A stretch of DNA of 29,870 nucleotides from Choristocarpus tenellus KU-1152. Its lineage: Eukaryota; Phaeophyceae. Every line of letters begins with the position of its first letter. The stretch's first letter is position 1. Below the pieces are notes generated by a model, which searched no databases, was not told where the DNA came from, and saw only the letters and a program-made list of their open reading frames with translations. Position numbers and translations under genes: made by a program. The DNA lies in contig CAXNAD020000099.1 of assembly GCA_964200185.2 (NCBI GenBank), positions 1 through 29,870 on the forward strand, read 5' to 3'. Below, piece after piece: positions 13,295 to 24,190 of the stretch.

Positions 13295-15884
13295 TCTCTC
13301 TTCCACCTGATATGGTTTGGTACTCGTGCCTCCTGCCTCTCCACCCTTGACACTCAATTCCTCTTAATGATCCTCCTCCTGGACGAGAAACCCTGTAATT
13401 GCCAAATGATTTTTTTAACGAAACCGCTCTCTTTGTTCATTAACTTCAACCAAGCAACAAACAACGGATAAACAATCAACAATTACCAACTATCTAAAAA
13501 TGAAGCTTCAGTATTGTATTATATATTGCATATTAAATGTTGTACATAATATCCTTCTCCCAAATATCCAAATAGAGACAGCAACTTAGGAACATCTTCA
13601 CCCAAATACAATGTAGTGGTGGTTCACATGATATCCGATTTTGTAGTAGTAATTGGGCTCCACCTCCTCGGAAAGGGGAGCGAAAAGGGCGCAGACACAA
13701 CCTGACAATTGACACCTGCTGGGCTCTGTTGATCCCTGCTCATACACAGTTACGCTGGTATACGTGGAGATGACTGGGTTGTAGCTATGCTTCTATGGGG
13801 ATTAACAAAGAAGCGGGGTGTGGGGATTAGTATGCACCCTGTGTTTGTGGGTAGGATTCGGATATGAAGCCTAGCAGACTTGTGGATGGGTGGGGAATGA
13901 CAGCATGCCTTTATCTATGTTCCCAATACTTTTAGACATGGGAAAGGAGCCGAACAATCTCCCAGGAAAAGGGCTTAGAGAATGATTCCATATTGATTGG
14001 CGATTAATTGTATTTCCAATGTCAATTTGGTTATAGAAAATGGACACTTGGATACTTACAGAGCTATCGCAAGTGCCGAGGCTGGGGAAAGCTATATATT
14101 CATGACTCCGTCAACATGGAGGATGTCGGGAGAAGGTATTACTGATTTCCTACAGCAAGCTGCTGGGGATGGAATATAGGTTTGCCGAATGGCATATCAG
14201 CAACCCAGCACAATTCACTGTATTGTCTGCACGTGCTGCCTCAGTCTCATTCTGATCTTAACTTTCGAAAAGAAGTGATCCCGACCTATCCACACAGTGT
14301 TGAGTCCATCAGTAAAGTCGGAAGGGGCAGCAGCACACCTGCTCTTAAGTCCAAATTAAGTCACCTGCCTGGGGGATCGAAAAGTTTCTTGACGAAGCAC
14401 CTCACAAAAGCAATTTAGCCACCCGTCTATGTTGTTTTGCCATGAGGCTATCAGGTGTAAGAGTCCACGTTTTCAGTTTTCTCCATATCCTGTCCTTGGC
14501 AGTGGTTCATCCACCCGTCCAACGTATCAGCAGTTCCAATTGTGTGCTTAAGGCAGTGGTCCAAGCAACAACAGCAATATCTAATGTAAGATATTTAATC
14601 ACATACGATATGCACCATCAAAGCAATTTATCCTCATTCTGTAGCAGCCAGGTCAGTGACTCAACAAATTATTTTGTGGATAGTCCTATTCAGTTATAGT
14701 GTGTGTAATTGAAAATGACCTGACTTCAAAATCTACTTGTATGTAATTTATTTAAACTCTTGAGACATAGATTCAAGATATTCCTTAACTACAGGTATTG
14801 AAAGGCCTTGGTCGATCCCCTTGAGCATCACAACCAAACCAACAAGCCACCCTTAAACTTTCACACGAAAAGTGCCAAAACCAAACAACAAGAATCTACC
14901 GTATATGCAATCAATCGAGCCTGGCACATCTCAACAAGTCACACAAACGCTCATCACCATGTGTGTGTGTAAAACAGCTCTCGCACCAGTCCAAGCCACT
15001 TTTAGTGAGATCCAACAGTCAGCATGTGGTCGTATATGCACCTTCTTTCTGGAACAAACTTTGCACAAAGATTTGTCCTTTTATAAAGAGAGTTCCCTTT
15101 ACACAAGTCAATCGGGGAAATGCCGTATCTCGACTACTTTCTCTGTTCCCTTTGTCCTAACTAAGTTGAATATTTTTTGTGTCTTGAAGTGTTCTTCGAC
15201 AATCAAACCAACAACATGCATATTGGTGAAACTGTACTAAAAAATATCTCTTTTTCAAATACAAATCCAGTACCAGCCAAGCACCAATATTCATTCTGTC
15301 AATACTACACATAAAACACCGCACTGCTCGCAAGTCAGAACACATGAAGACCCTTCAAGAAACTTAAGGCACATGAACAAACGCTTCGTGCACGTAAGGA
15401 AGGCCAGAGAGTGTCAGTCGCTACAAAGATCAACTTTCCCACTCCTCTAAGGCACAACCTGCTGCAATAGCATCACATCAGAGATGTATTCACTCCCTCA
15501 ACTCACAACTACTCACTCTTGCGGTTGACCAATCCATCACAAATAATGCACTCTTTTCCAACTCCCAAATCTGACACTTGCTCATCCGGTCAACACAAAT
15601 TACAGTTGGATGAGAAAAGCACAGACTACATAGCATATCCTGCTGTAGAATGCAGAGCAGTCTCGGCTAATCAGCAAGCACCAAGATTCCTCTGCCCATG
15701 TGTACAAAAACTTCAATCAACAATACACTACTTATTGGAGAATGACATCTCAAAAGATGCTCTGAGATCCAGGCAAGGTCAAGTTTGGGTTCACGCCAGC
15801 AGGTTTTACACTCCACAGGCTGATATCAAACCTGCAGGGAGTTGTGCGAACACAGTTTTAGTAGTTAGGATGGCATTTACACAT
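13295..15884. other. intergenic region upstream of the phosphate carrier
   Basis: No recognisable gene. It should contain the carrier's promoter and 5' untranslated region near 13300, but I see no motif strong enough to name. The open frames here are short and resemble no family I know. One plus-strand frame of 125 codons (15519-15896) runs into the telomere-like array and is probably chance. Confidence 0.5.
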
Positions 15885-15974
15885 GGGTTAGGGTAGGGTT
15901 AGGGTTAGGGTAGGGTTAGGGTTAGGGTAGGGTTAGGGTTAGGGTTAGGGTTAGGGTTAGGGTTAGGGTTAGGG
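15885..15974 (+). repeat. interstitial telomere-like array, TTAGGG with TAGGG variants
   Basis: Ninety bases of telomere-type repeat. After a leading GGG the array reads as three copies of a 17-bp unit (TTAGGG-TAGGG-TTAGGG), then six perfect TTAGGG hexamers. It lies between the FKBP-like gene and the phosphate carrier gene, far from any chromosome end visible here. It may be a scar of telomere healing or double-strand-break repair, or a chance expansion. Confidence 0.9.
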
Positions 15975-16399
15975 TGGTATTTATGCATGCACATGTGACT
16001 GCAATGATCACAGTGCAATATCTATCAAGAGTTGGCCCCCAAAATATAATTACGACTTTCTCATCAACAATGTTTTAGGTGCTGATATTAATAAGTCCAA
16101 AACCTTCACAAAATACCAGTTCGATTCTTTGTATTTTCAGAGTTAACAAACCTTCATACAGGACAAGAATATGTGGAGATTCCATGCACAATTCGACCAA
16201 TAAGTATCATACTGTACCGATAAAAAAATATGTGTTAACATAAAGAACAGGACAACACAAGATCCTACAAACAGTACCTTCGACACAGCACTGTTGATCC
16301 ATATGTAGCTGTCTGCTTTGCCCTTTTCCGCATCAACCTATCCCCAAGCACTTACCACCATGCCATATTCAGGGCATCAATGAACTCCACAAGTACATC
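15975..16399. other. 3' flank of the FKBP-like gene
   Basis: Between the telomere-like array and the last FKBP exon I see no coding sequence. It probably holds the 3' untranslated region and polyadenylation site of the minus-strand gene, but no signal can be assigned with confidence. Confidence 0.5.
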
Positions 16400-19300
16400 C
16401 TATTGGTCCAACTCCAGGCATCTCCCCCCCTCAAAGTACTCCACATTGCTAGACAAAACTCACTGGACTGTTGCATCACCAGGGATGAATGGAGGTCTTC
16501 CAGTCTTTCCAAATGCCAAGGCAGGAGGAAGGACAATCTTGCGACGACCTCCCTAGAGTAAGAGTAGAGTTAGAGTAGGTGTGAAAATATTGCCATGAAA
16601 ACATTGTCATTGGACCCAGAGAGGGATTTTTAGGCGCAAGCAATCGCTGCATAAGTATAGATACAGGAGGGATCAACCTTTTTCATAGTTTGAGTGTTTT
16701 ACAGCGTACAAGGTCATCCCTAACCCTAAACATGGGGAAGTGATTTATTTGAAAGCATGAAAGGGAGTAGAATCAGAATCATTTGCTCGGAGCAAAAGGG
16801 TGCTTTTGGCAACAGGGGGAGGGGAGGGAAAACAATCTGAGACAGCAAGAACAATGCACAAAGCGGGCCTACAAAATATGTTGGCAGGGAGGGATACAGC
16901 TAGACCACATAGGGTAAATAAAGTGCTTGGAGTATACTAACAAAGTCCTTAAGTGAAACTGGCATCCACTGCAACCAATTCAGGCATTATCATAACCAAC
17001 CACTTGTGTGAAGACATATTTAGAGGTCACTTACCTACGGCATACATCTTGTATAATATAATAAAATAACAATCAAATAAATGATAATATGAACTACTGA
17101 GTACATCTAATCAAGACAATACAAGAGAGTTGCCATCACAAAGGAAGCAAAAGGTATCTACTGTGTGACAGCATCAAACACCCCAGCAGGACAGACTACC
17201 ACATACATACTTACAAGGTACAAAATTTACACCCATACTTACGAACAAACCATTCATCCTTAGGTGAGCAGAGCAATAGGCACATCCCAACCACTTTTTG
17301 TCGAAAGTAGTTTCTCAAACAATAGGGGTACAGCAACAACTGAGAGTATTGAACGTTAGGGTTAGGGTTAGGGTGAGGACTCCTTCACACTCAATGCAGA
17401 GGTTACACCCACCACTTTCATCCCCTCAATGCACTGCTGAAGACCTACGGGGATACTCCCAGGTCCAGTAGAAGTGCCAAAGTTAAATCCCAAGGGCCTG
17501 GCTGCCAGACCCTGGCTGTCCCGGGAGCTCTCCACCTCCAAGCCTGACAGTGAACAGGGAGGGAAAACAAAGGGGAACATGAGGGTTTGACCCATAAAAC
17601 CTCATCCCACATTTTGGTGCAGGATGGTTGACTGTTATCAAATATTCGTTTGCAGCCTTGAAAAATGTTCATATCTCAGCCCTACAAGGTTTAATGCAAA
17701 AGGCTCCTCAGCACATTGATCTACTTCCATTGCTCATGAGTCTCTCAATATTGTATGAGTATGATGTTATCTGCACTACACCTAACCAATACTCCAAATC
17801 TTGAGAAAAAGAATAGGTGCACTCTAAGCAACACTCAGTTGCACTCAGTCAGATGACACCATTCGTCACACATTGACTCAGAATTGTAGGTAACAGATAG
17901 CCCATCTACAAGCAAAATCTCAGAATTATGGGAACAAACATAACACAGCAACATAACACAGCAATATAACACAGCAACATAACACACCTCCCCTCAAATG
18001 CTCGGAGTCCTATCACAGCATCTCTCCCTTGCTCACATGGTTTTAACCACCTACCTCAGTGGAGACATCTCTTAGACACGCATTGGACAAACTACTACTT
18101 CACGTTACCAGTACTCAAATATATTTGCCATTACGAGCAGTTCCAGCATTCTACTTGAAATGTTAAATTTCTGATTGTAGTCCTCTCATGGTGATCTGCC
18201 TACAGGGCAAAAGTAGATGTCACATCACATGCAAAACCTCTCTATGTAAACACAAAATATGCCACAAACCTACAGAATAGAGTTTACAAGTGGCATGCTG
18301 TGTATAAAACAAATAGTCTTCATAAATCAGGGGAAAAGTATTCAAGCAGCGCATCCACACAGCTTATGGAACGTCAAGCATTGCTATACACCGTGGGAAT
18401 AGCAGATACAACCAAAATAACAGAGTTTCTCACTCCAGTCAGGATAGCGGACAGCTTCAATGAACTTGAGAGCTTTATAATGCATGCATCAGAGCTTAGT
18501 CTTGCACATTTTGGGGCGTGGTCTAGAATCTAGTGAATGCAATTCCAAGGGAGGAAGCTAAACCAGCGGCCATTCAGTGCATTGGGTTTTCACCAATCAG
18601 CAATCAATATCAAAATAATACATCATTGTTGCTTCATATAGTGCTCGCAAATATATACATTTTGAAACCAGAATCTTGTGCGGAACCCCCCCCCAATTAC
18701 TGACGGATTATTACAATTCAAACTATGTACATTCACCAAGGTAAAGGCCAACCAGGAATATCTCCTTTGAAATATTCCTTTTCCAAATGTTTCAATGGAA
18801 CTGTCAGAGGTGGGTCAGACATAGAAAGCAAGACCGGCAGGTAGGCTCCCCGAGTCCACACACACCCCTCTTCTCCCCTCTCTACTAATCTATATTCTTC
18901 ATTTCCTCTTCCCCTCTCACCTCCATAGAACAAGGAGTAGTGTATAGCCACGCGATCTCCTTTATGAGGGGTAGCCCCATCCCCTATCGTCATCTCCTTG
19001 TACTGAGCTCCTGAATCCAGCGTGACCCATGGTCCACCCCCCTTGATACGCTTAACAGCCGACAATGCTGGTTGAGGCCTTACCTCGAGGATAGCTGATC
19101 CAAAAACGGCGGCGGTGGCCCAAGCAGAAACAACAGACTGGCGAGATTGGGGAGAATCGGCATCTCCTGTGCAAGAACGGGAGAGAGTTCCAGATGGAAC
19201 TGGGTGTGACAAATATGTAGAGTAGAAATTCCAAAGGATAACGCCCTTTGAAGCATTGCCCTTTGTACAGCAAGTGTTCTATGCAGCACGAAGAGAAAAC

Positions 19301-19637
19301 ACGGGTGGAAGGGTAACGCGTGGACACTGACATCAACATACCGTCAGACATGCGGCAAGTCGAGCTTGGTACGTCCACCTTGCTCCATGCCACCTGAATT
19401 TTTGAGTAAATGAAGCATCTATCAGCTAAATCAGGTGACATTAAGGTGGAGGAGTGAAAACCAGAAGATAGGTCCATGTCAACAAAAGCGGGGAATTCAA
19501 ATTGGTGTTGTCAATTTGAACATACCGAAACTCGTGTGGTATACCTTCAACTTGGAGATAGAAGAACCCTGGAACGCAAACGCTGGGCTTGCCCAGAGGC
19601 AAGCAATTATGATCCACCGTGCTGAAGCTGTTTTCAT
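16400..19637 (-). CDS. FKBP-type peptidyl-prolyl isomerase-like protein, predicted thylakoid lumen
   Basis: Exons are 19637-19545, 19393-19342, 19199-18921, 17543-17413, 16552-16464 and a probable 16421-16400. All phases match, giving 221 residues. Without the last small intron it would stop at 16460 with 215 residues. Residues 1-21 form an ER signal peptide with a hydrophobic core, cut after SPAFA and before Phe22, the hallmark of complex red plastids. A Ser/Thr-rich transit-like stretch follows to about residue 69. A second hydrophobic segment (71-86) ends near ALSA (93-96), resembling a lumenal signal. The FKBP domain runs from about 110: GDRVAIHYSLF, GLEVESS, IEGMKVGGRRKIVLPP, ALAFG and IPGDATVQ. 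It is probably a folding or assembly factor for photosynthetic complexes rather than a strong isomerase. The N-terminal exons rest on phase, splice sites and targeting logic, not on homology. Confidence 0.88.
16422..16463 (-). other. predicted 42-nt intron before a 22-nt terminal exon
   Basis: After codons for GDATV the sequence reads CCA|gtgagt, a strong donor that also creates an in-frame TGA if left unspliced. Forty-two bases on, ggggggag|ATGCC gives the tail QCLELDQ and then TAG. That matches the hydrophobic last beta-strand normally found in FKBP domains. The acceptor has a G-rich rather than pyrimidine-rich tract, which weighs against it. Confidence 0.5.
17356..17373 (+). repeat. short telomere-like repeat (TTAGGG)3
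   Basis: Three perfect hexamers inside the intron between FKBP exons 4 and 5, about 40 bases past the exon 4 donor. They lie in the same orientation as the array at 15885. Confidence 0.85.
17941..17987. repeat. 13-bp tandem repeat
   Basis: The unit TAACACAGCAACA or TAACACAGCAATA repeats three times at 17941, 17954 and 17967, followed by a partial fourth copy. It is in the intron between FKBP exons 3 and 4. Confidence 0.85.
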
Positions 19638-19832
19638 GTCTTCAATGTCCTTAAATCCTGTGAGATGTGTTCATGAGAGGGTACTTCTTACACATGAAAT
19701 AGTTGTGTTGTTAACAACAATAGTAACAGCAATAGTCTTGCCATCCAAACAATATAAAACTCTCAACTCATTAGAGGGAAAGGTAGTTTACTTCTACTAA
19801 ACTAGCGCACAGTAGAGAGTGAGGACAGAGGA
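19638..19832. promoter_or_regulatory. divergent promoter region shared by FKBP-like gene and NDUFS4-like gene
   Basis: Only 195 bases separate the predicted start codons of two genes pointing away from each other. Both 5' untranslated regions and both promoters must fit here or extend into the genes. No TATA box or named motif is convincing. Confidence 0.55.
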
Positions 19833-22800
19833 ATGATGGCGACACGACTTGCTACGAATGTACAAAGGGCTAGTTCTGGAATCGTCGCCGCCCGCACCTC
19901 AGTCCGGGCATTGAGCAGCAAGCAGCCTGACCTTCCGGAGATGGATGAAGAGACTATCAAAAAGGGCATGGACCAGTATTTGAGTGCCAAGTACAAGAAT
20001 GGTAAGGATAAAGCACGAGGATCAATCTCCATCCACTTAAAATCCTTGAACTGTTTGAGGAGATGAAGGGTTATGTGCTATATGGACGGAGAGGGGATAA
20101 GGAGGGTAACACTGTGAATTCGTTGACGATGCTGTTGGGAGAAGTTGGCTGAGAGGCAGAAAGGGTTGCAATGAATGAACTGGCGTCTAGCGTGGAAGAG
20201 ACGATCGATTGAGACCCTGCTGCTTGAATTTTTCGGGTTGCTGCTCCTCAATAATTTGCCCATGGGACCTACGTTGCATAAGAATGTCCTGCACTTCAAG
20301 TCGACTGTTCACTTGGGTCACAAGGTACCACTTCGCAGTATTCCACCTTGTGGAACTGGTGGATTTAAACTAGTGGTATTTTTTCAACTCCCCGCCTATC
20401 ATATTTACTTGATAGATGCAACTTGAATACATGATGAAGAAATTGCTTTCACAACTGCACCACCTGTGCCACCACAGCCTTCTGACTTGTGCTGTCTGGA
20501 ATGGGTGCCCCCCGTGACATCTACACCACGTCTCGCTTGCTGCTGTTCTAACACAAACCCTACATCCAACTCTTACCTTGCCTACCCTTGTTAACACTAT
20601 TCCCCCTCGTACATCTGAACCCTCTACCTAACCTCAACCCTCTCCGCATTGATCCTCGAAATTGTGCCAACCCTAACCCCAACCGCCATCTCTCTCATCC
20701 TGCCTACCTTGAACCTAAGAGTCACCTCTACACTTAAATCTTACCTTCTTCCTTCCATGCCCCTGGGCCTCCATCACTACCCAACCTCTCGACCAATACT
20801 GCCACCATCTCCTCCTGCCCCTGTCTCGCCTTGCCTGACTGCCCCACGTCTGTTGGTGCTGGATAGTGACACCAGCAGCAATCCCGCAGGGACCGCAAGA
20901 GCCCAGCGAGAGCTTGCCAGAAAATCAGGTGGAGATTATGGCCATAGATCCCCTTCCTCCAGCTCAGCAAGGGCGCAAGGTGGTGATCAGCCAACGCTCT
21001 AAGGCTGCTACCACCTCAGGGAGATATGGCCTCCACACTTGGAACCTTGACTTCAAGAACCAGGTTGGTTGATGCTGTTGTATAATGTGTTTGGTGTTAA
21101 GTTTGCTGTGTTCATGAGTGCTTATGATGTCACACCTGGAACAGTACGTCAAAGAATGAGGTTGAAATGTGTTGTAGTTGTAACTGCCTTAGTTGCACTA
21201 GTTTACTGTCAACACGTGCCAGTTGTGTGCCTGCTGCGTCCCCGACTTAATCTCACTGGTTTGCTATTATTTATCTATTGTTCCCCTCCCTTTCCACTCC
21301 ATCTTGTCACTCAAATGGTGGCTTGAGGTTAGGGTTAAGATTGTGTTAGATTGTTGCACTCTCCTGCAGCATTGCCTGTATGACACATGGAGCAAACGTA
21401 GTATTCTGCTCTCGCCTCCCTTCTTTGTATCATGATCCACACCTTTTGTGTGTACAACACAAGCATGTATGCATTGCACACGAGCAAATTGTATATGAGC
21501 TACATAGGAGAGAAATCTGTTTGATTCTGTCTATAATTTGATTCTGTCTGCTGTGTGACTTGTACACACCCCTAACCTATTCTCTTTTTTTTGTTTACAA
21601 CTTGTTTGATTTCTTTTCGCTGTCAATCTTTGTTTGTGTTGGCCCTCTATGAAATATGTTTTTACCCCTCCTTATCCTAGTCTTCTCACTGCATATTCAA
21701 TACTTGAATATTTATATATATATTGATTTCGAAAGTCAAAATGATGTGATCGGCATTTCTTTATTGTAGGCTCTGGGGCTATTTCTTGCTTTTCTGTAGG
21801 ACTGACCTTCACCATTTTTCTCAGCATTGGAAGCTTCTTATCTGCAAATTTCAACATAGTAATCCACATGTTCAGGCATTCCCTCTCTGCAGAGGATTTT
21901 ATTTTGTTCTGTTATTAGTCAACCCATGCATCCCTTTGCAAATGTTGCAATTTGGTGATAATATTCATTCCGGAACTCCTATCTTAAAGAAGTCCCTCCT
22001 CTCTACTAAACCCTTCTCAGCATTTACGTCATTGGTCATGATACAGTCTGCTAGGATTGTCCATGTGCCATGTGCCCATTCTCCTGCCTCCCCCGATACC
22101 ATAGCCTTTGTTCAACCTTGACAGTGTGTTGTACCCTACTCTTTCCGCCCTTAACCCTATATAATGATATGTGCAGGAGAGATGGAGTAACCCCCTCATG
22201 GGCTGGACAAGCACAGGTGACCCTATGTCGAATTTGAGCTTGAAGTTTGACACACCTGAACAGGCAGTGCATTTCTGCAAGAAGCGTGGTTGGGACTATG
22301 AGGTGCGCTACTTGTGTATGTACTTGTGTATGTATTCACCAGGCAGTATATGCTTGAATGTGCTAAATAGTGTGTGTGTGTGTGTGTGTGTGTGTGCTAC
22401 ATTCTTGAGTGTTGATGTATGAGTGCTTACACCACAACTGGTTTAGTTCAATGGATGAGTGGAGGGAAGGAGTTCCATGGAGGGAGGACCAAGAACTTTG
22501 GAGTGGGAACCATGGTATATACTCCTTCCCCCCCTATAGCTTAACTGTTGACTAAACTAGCACTTGTTGACCCTCCTGTCATAACGCCTCCATCGCCCAT
22601 TCCCTGTAGACATCTGTTTCATATTTTAAACATAGCACACGCCACTGTATATATAGATAGATACTCCTGCCACCATTGACGCCCACCCTCCACCTCTTTC
22701 CTGAAACCTTGTCGTAAAGAGGTTGCAATAGTGTACAACTAACAACATGGTTTGAGAGTATGTACATGTCAATGGCCCATTCTGTTGTCCTACTCTGTTG

Positions 22801-22936
22801 TATATCATACATGGTTTGGCAGGTCAAGCTCCCCCTCCAAAGTGAACAAGTACTGGGTGCAACAAAGTATGCTCACAACTTCCTTCCAATGGATATTGAG
22901 CGTGAGATCAAAGTCAAGAAGACAGAATCCAAGTGA
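19833..22936 (+). CDS. NADH dehydrogenase (complex I) 18-kDa accessory subunit, NDUFS4-like
   Basis: Exons are 19833-20001, 20879-21063, 22177-22302 and 22823-22936, totalling 594 nt for 197 residues plus TGA, all in phase. This subunit sits at the matrix arm of mitochondrial complex I and stabilises the electron-input module. Residues 1 to about 28 are rich in Arg, Ala and Ser and lack acidic residues, as in a matrix presequence. The family core runs from about 89: GRKVVIS, then [11 protein letters not shown], the diagnostic [13 protein letters not shown] (122-134), [12 protein letters not shown] and GWDYE. The last exon adds KYAHNFL and a Lys-rich tail. The start has two adjacent ATG codons (19833 and 19836); either may serve. 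The second exon could begin at 20876 instead, adding one Ala. Intron 2 has a weak donor, CAG|gttggt. It diverges from the FKBP-like gene across 195 bp. Confidence 0.93.
22371..22396 (+). repeat. (TG)13 microsatellite
   Basis: An uninterrupted TG dinucleotide run in the last intron of the NDUFS4-like gene. Confidence 0.9.
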
Positions 22937-23120
22937 GAAACAGTGAGGGAAGGGGGGAGGGGGAAGAGCACTATAGTGCTTAGTGGCAATCAATACTTGT
23001 GAGTTTCAAGGCCTGTTTTTCGAGATCTTTGCGGTAAAGGACACCTACACACACCCTAGCACAGTGATGTAGAGGCTGATAGGGTAACAAAGGTTGCCAT
23101 GATTTTTTTCTATTGACCGA

Positions 23121-23147
23121 TAGGGTTAGGGTTAGGGTTAGGATTAG
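23121..23147 (+). repeat. short degenerate telomere-like repeat
   Basis: TAGGG, two TTAGGG units, then TTAGGA and TTAG. Same orientation as the arrays at 15885 and 17356. It lies in the convergent intergenic region just beyond the NDUFS4-like gene. Confidence 0.8.
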
Positions 23148-23929
23148 CGATATATACACCTTCTGTTGGTAGAAATTTCGGCATTCTCTTGTTGGCATGG
23201 CTCCTCTTTTACCTGAAGGGCCATGTTTATTGGCAATTCAAATGTTGACCTTTTCATAGCGTTGTGAAGATGTGAATTGAAATTATTTTAAATCGACTGG
23301 AAGACTTTTGATGTACTTGATGGCATGTCGAAATGTACATGCTGTTTTTTTGTTGGTGGAGTTTCACAAATCACCTAGCTCTGAGGGTAATGCAAGCAGC
23401 ACATGTTCACAAGAAGAATAGCCAATCGAACAATCCCATCATGATAACCGAATCTACTGCTTCATTCACTCCTCAACCTTTCACCAAAAAGTTATAGTAT
23501 TGTTGGATTTTATCTTTTTGTGAAGTGTTGTGTTTTAATCAGTTTGGAGTCATGTGTTACCGTGTAGTGGAAAAGGCAGCTGTTTTTTTCACAGATAACG
23601 GCCTGTTTCTGAGGCAACTAGAAATCTGCTAACTTTTTGTTTATGTGTGTACCAGTATACCATAGCCCACTGTGCCTTGGTTTCCACTCTCATGACCCAT
23701 CTTTCATAATGCACCTTGATATTTTTGTGCCCTGGCCTAAGAGCGGTGATATGTGTAGATAGGACTCCTGAACAATGAAAAGTAACATAGGGGGCTCAGT
23801 CTGTGTGTTGAGGACCTGAATAAGGAAAATATTTTGGTGGGTTGTAAGGGAGGAGAGGTCATCCAATTGGTAACTGCAGGACCTCCTTCCACTTTTTTGC
23901 ATGATTTATGATTGCACTCATTATGCCAT

Positions 23930-24190
23930 GGATTCTCTCATCTGTAGGTGAGCTTTGTTGTTGATGAAACTGGCAGTAATTTGCCCCAGGCACCATAGGA
24001 TGTATTGGCATTGATGACTAAGCTGAACATATGCAAAATGATGCTACCTTGAGATTTGAAGTGCATCCATTCTCTCATCTTTCATAAGAGTCCCTGTGGT
24101 GCTGATTCTAGCAGAGCATCGAAATTTGCTCATCTCATCCACAATAAGGTCTCCAAAGTTTTCATTGGGTAAAAATGAGAACAGCACGGG
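23930..24190 (-). pseudogene. decayed coding-like relic, possibly of a retroelement
   Basis: On the minus strand 24187-24047 is open and reads like real protein, including NFGDLIVDEMSKF and TTGTLMKDERMDAL. It ends at a TAG at 24046-24044. Protein-like text then continues downstream in shifted frames: INANTSYGAW and, in another frame, ASFINNKAHLQMRESMA. This pattern of one message broken by a stop and frameshifts suggests a pseudogene. The composition loosely recalls the UBN2-type Gag region of Ty1/copia elements, but that is a guess; no protease or reverse transcriptase motif is seen nearby. Confidence 0.35.

Noticed and set aside
15519-15896. 125-codon plus-strand open frame ending in the telomere-like array
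   Set aside because: It has no recognisable domain and its C-terminus is just translated repeat. Intergenic frames of this length do occur by chance in a 30-kb window.
19052-19477. 141-codon minus-strand frame overlapping the FKBP-like gene
   Set aside because: Only its early part, 19393-19342, is used, as FKBP exon 2. The remainder is intron or the wrong frame of exon 3.
20649-21002. 117-codon plus-strand frame within the NDUFS4-like gene
   Set aside because: It overlaps exon 2 in the wrong frame. The Pro/Leu/Thr-rich text comes from the CT-rich intron before the exon.
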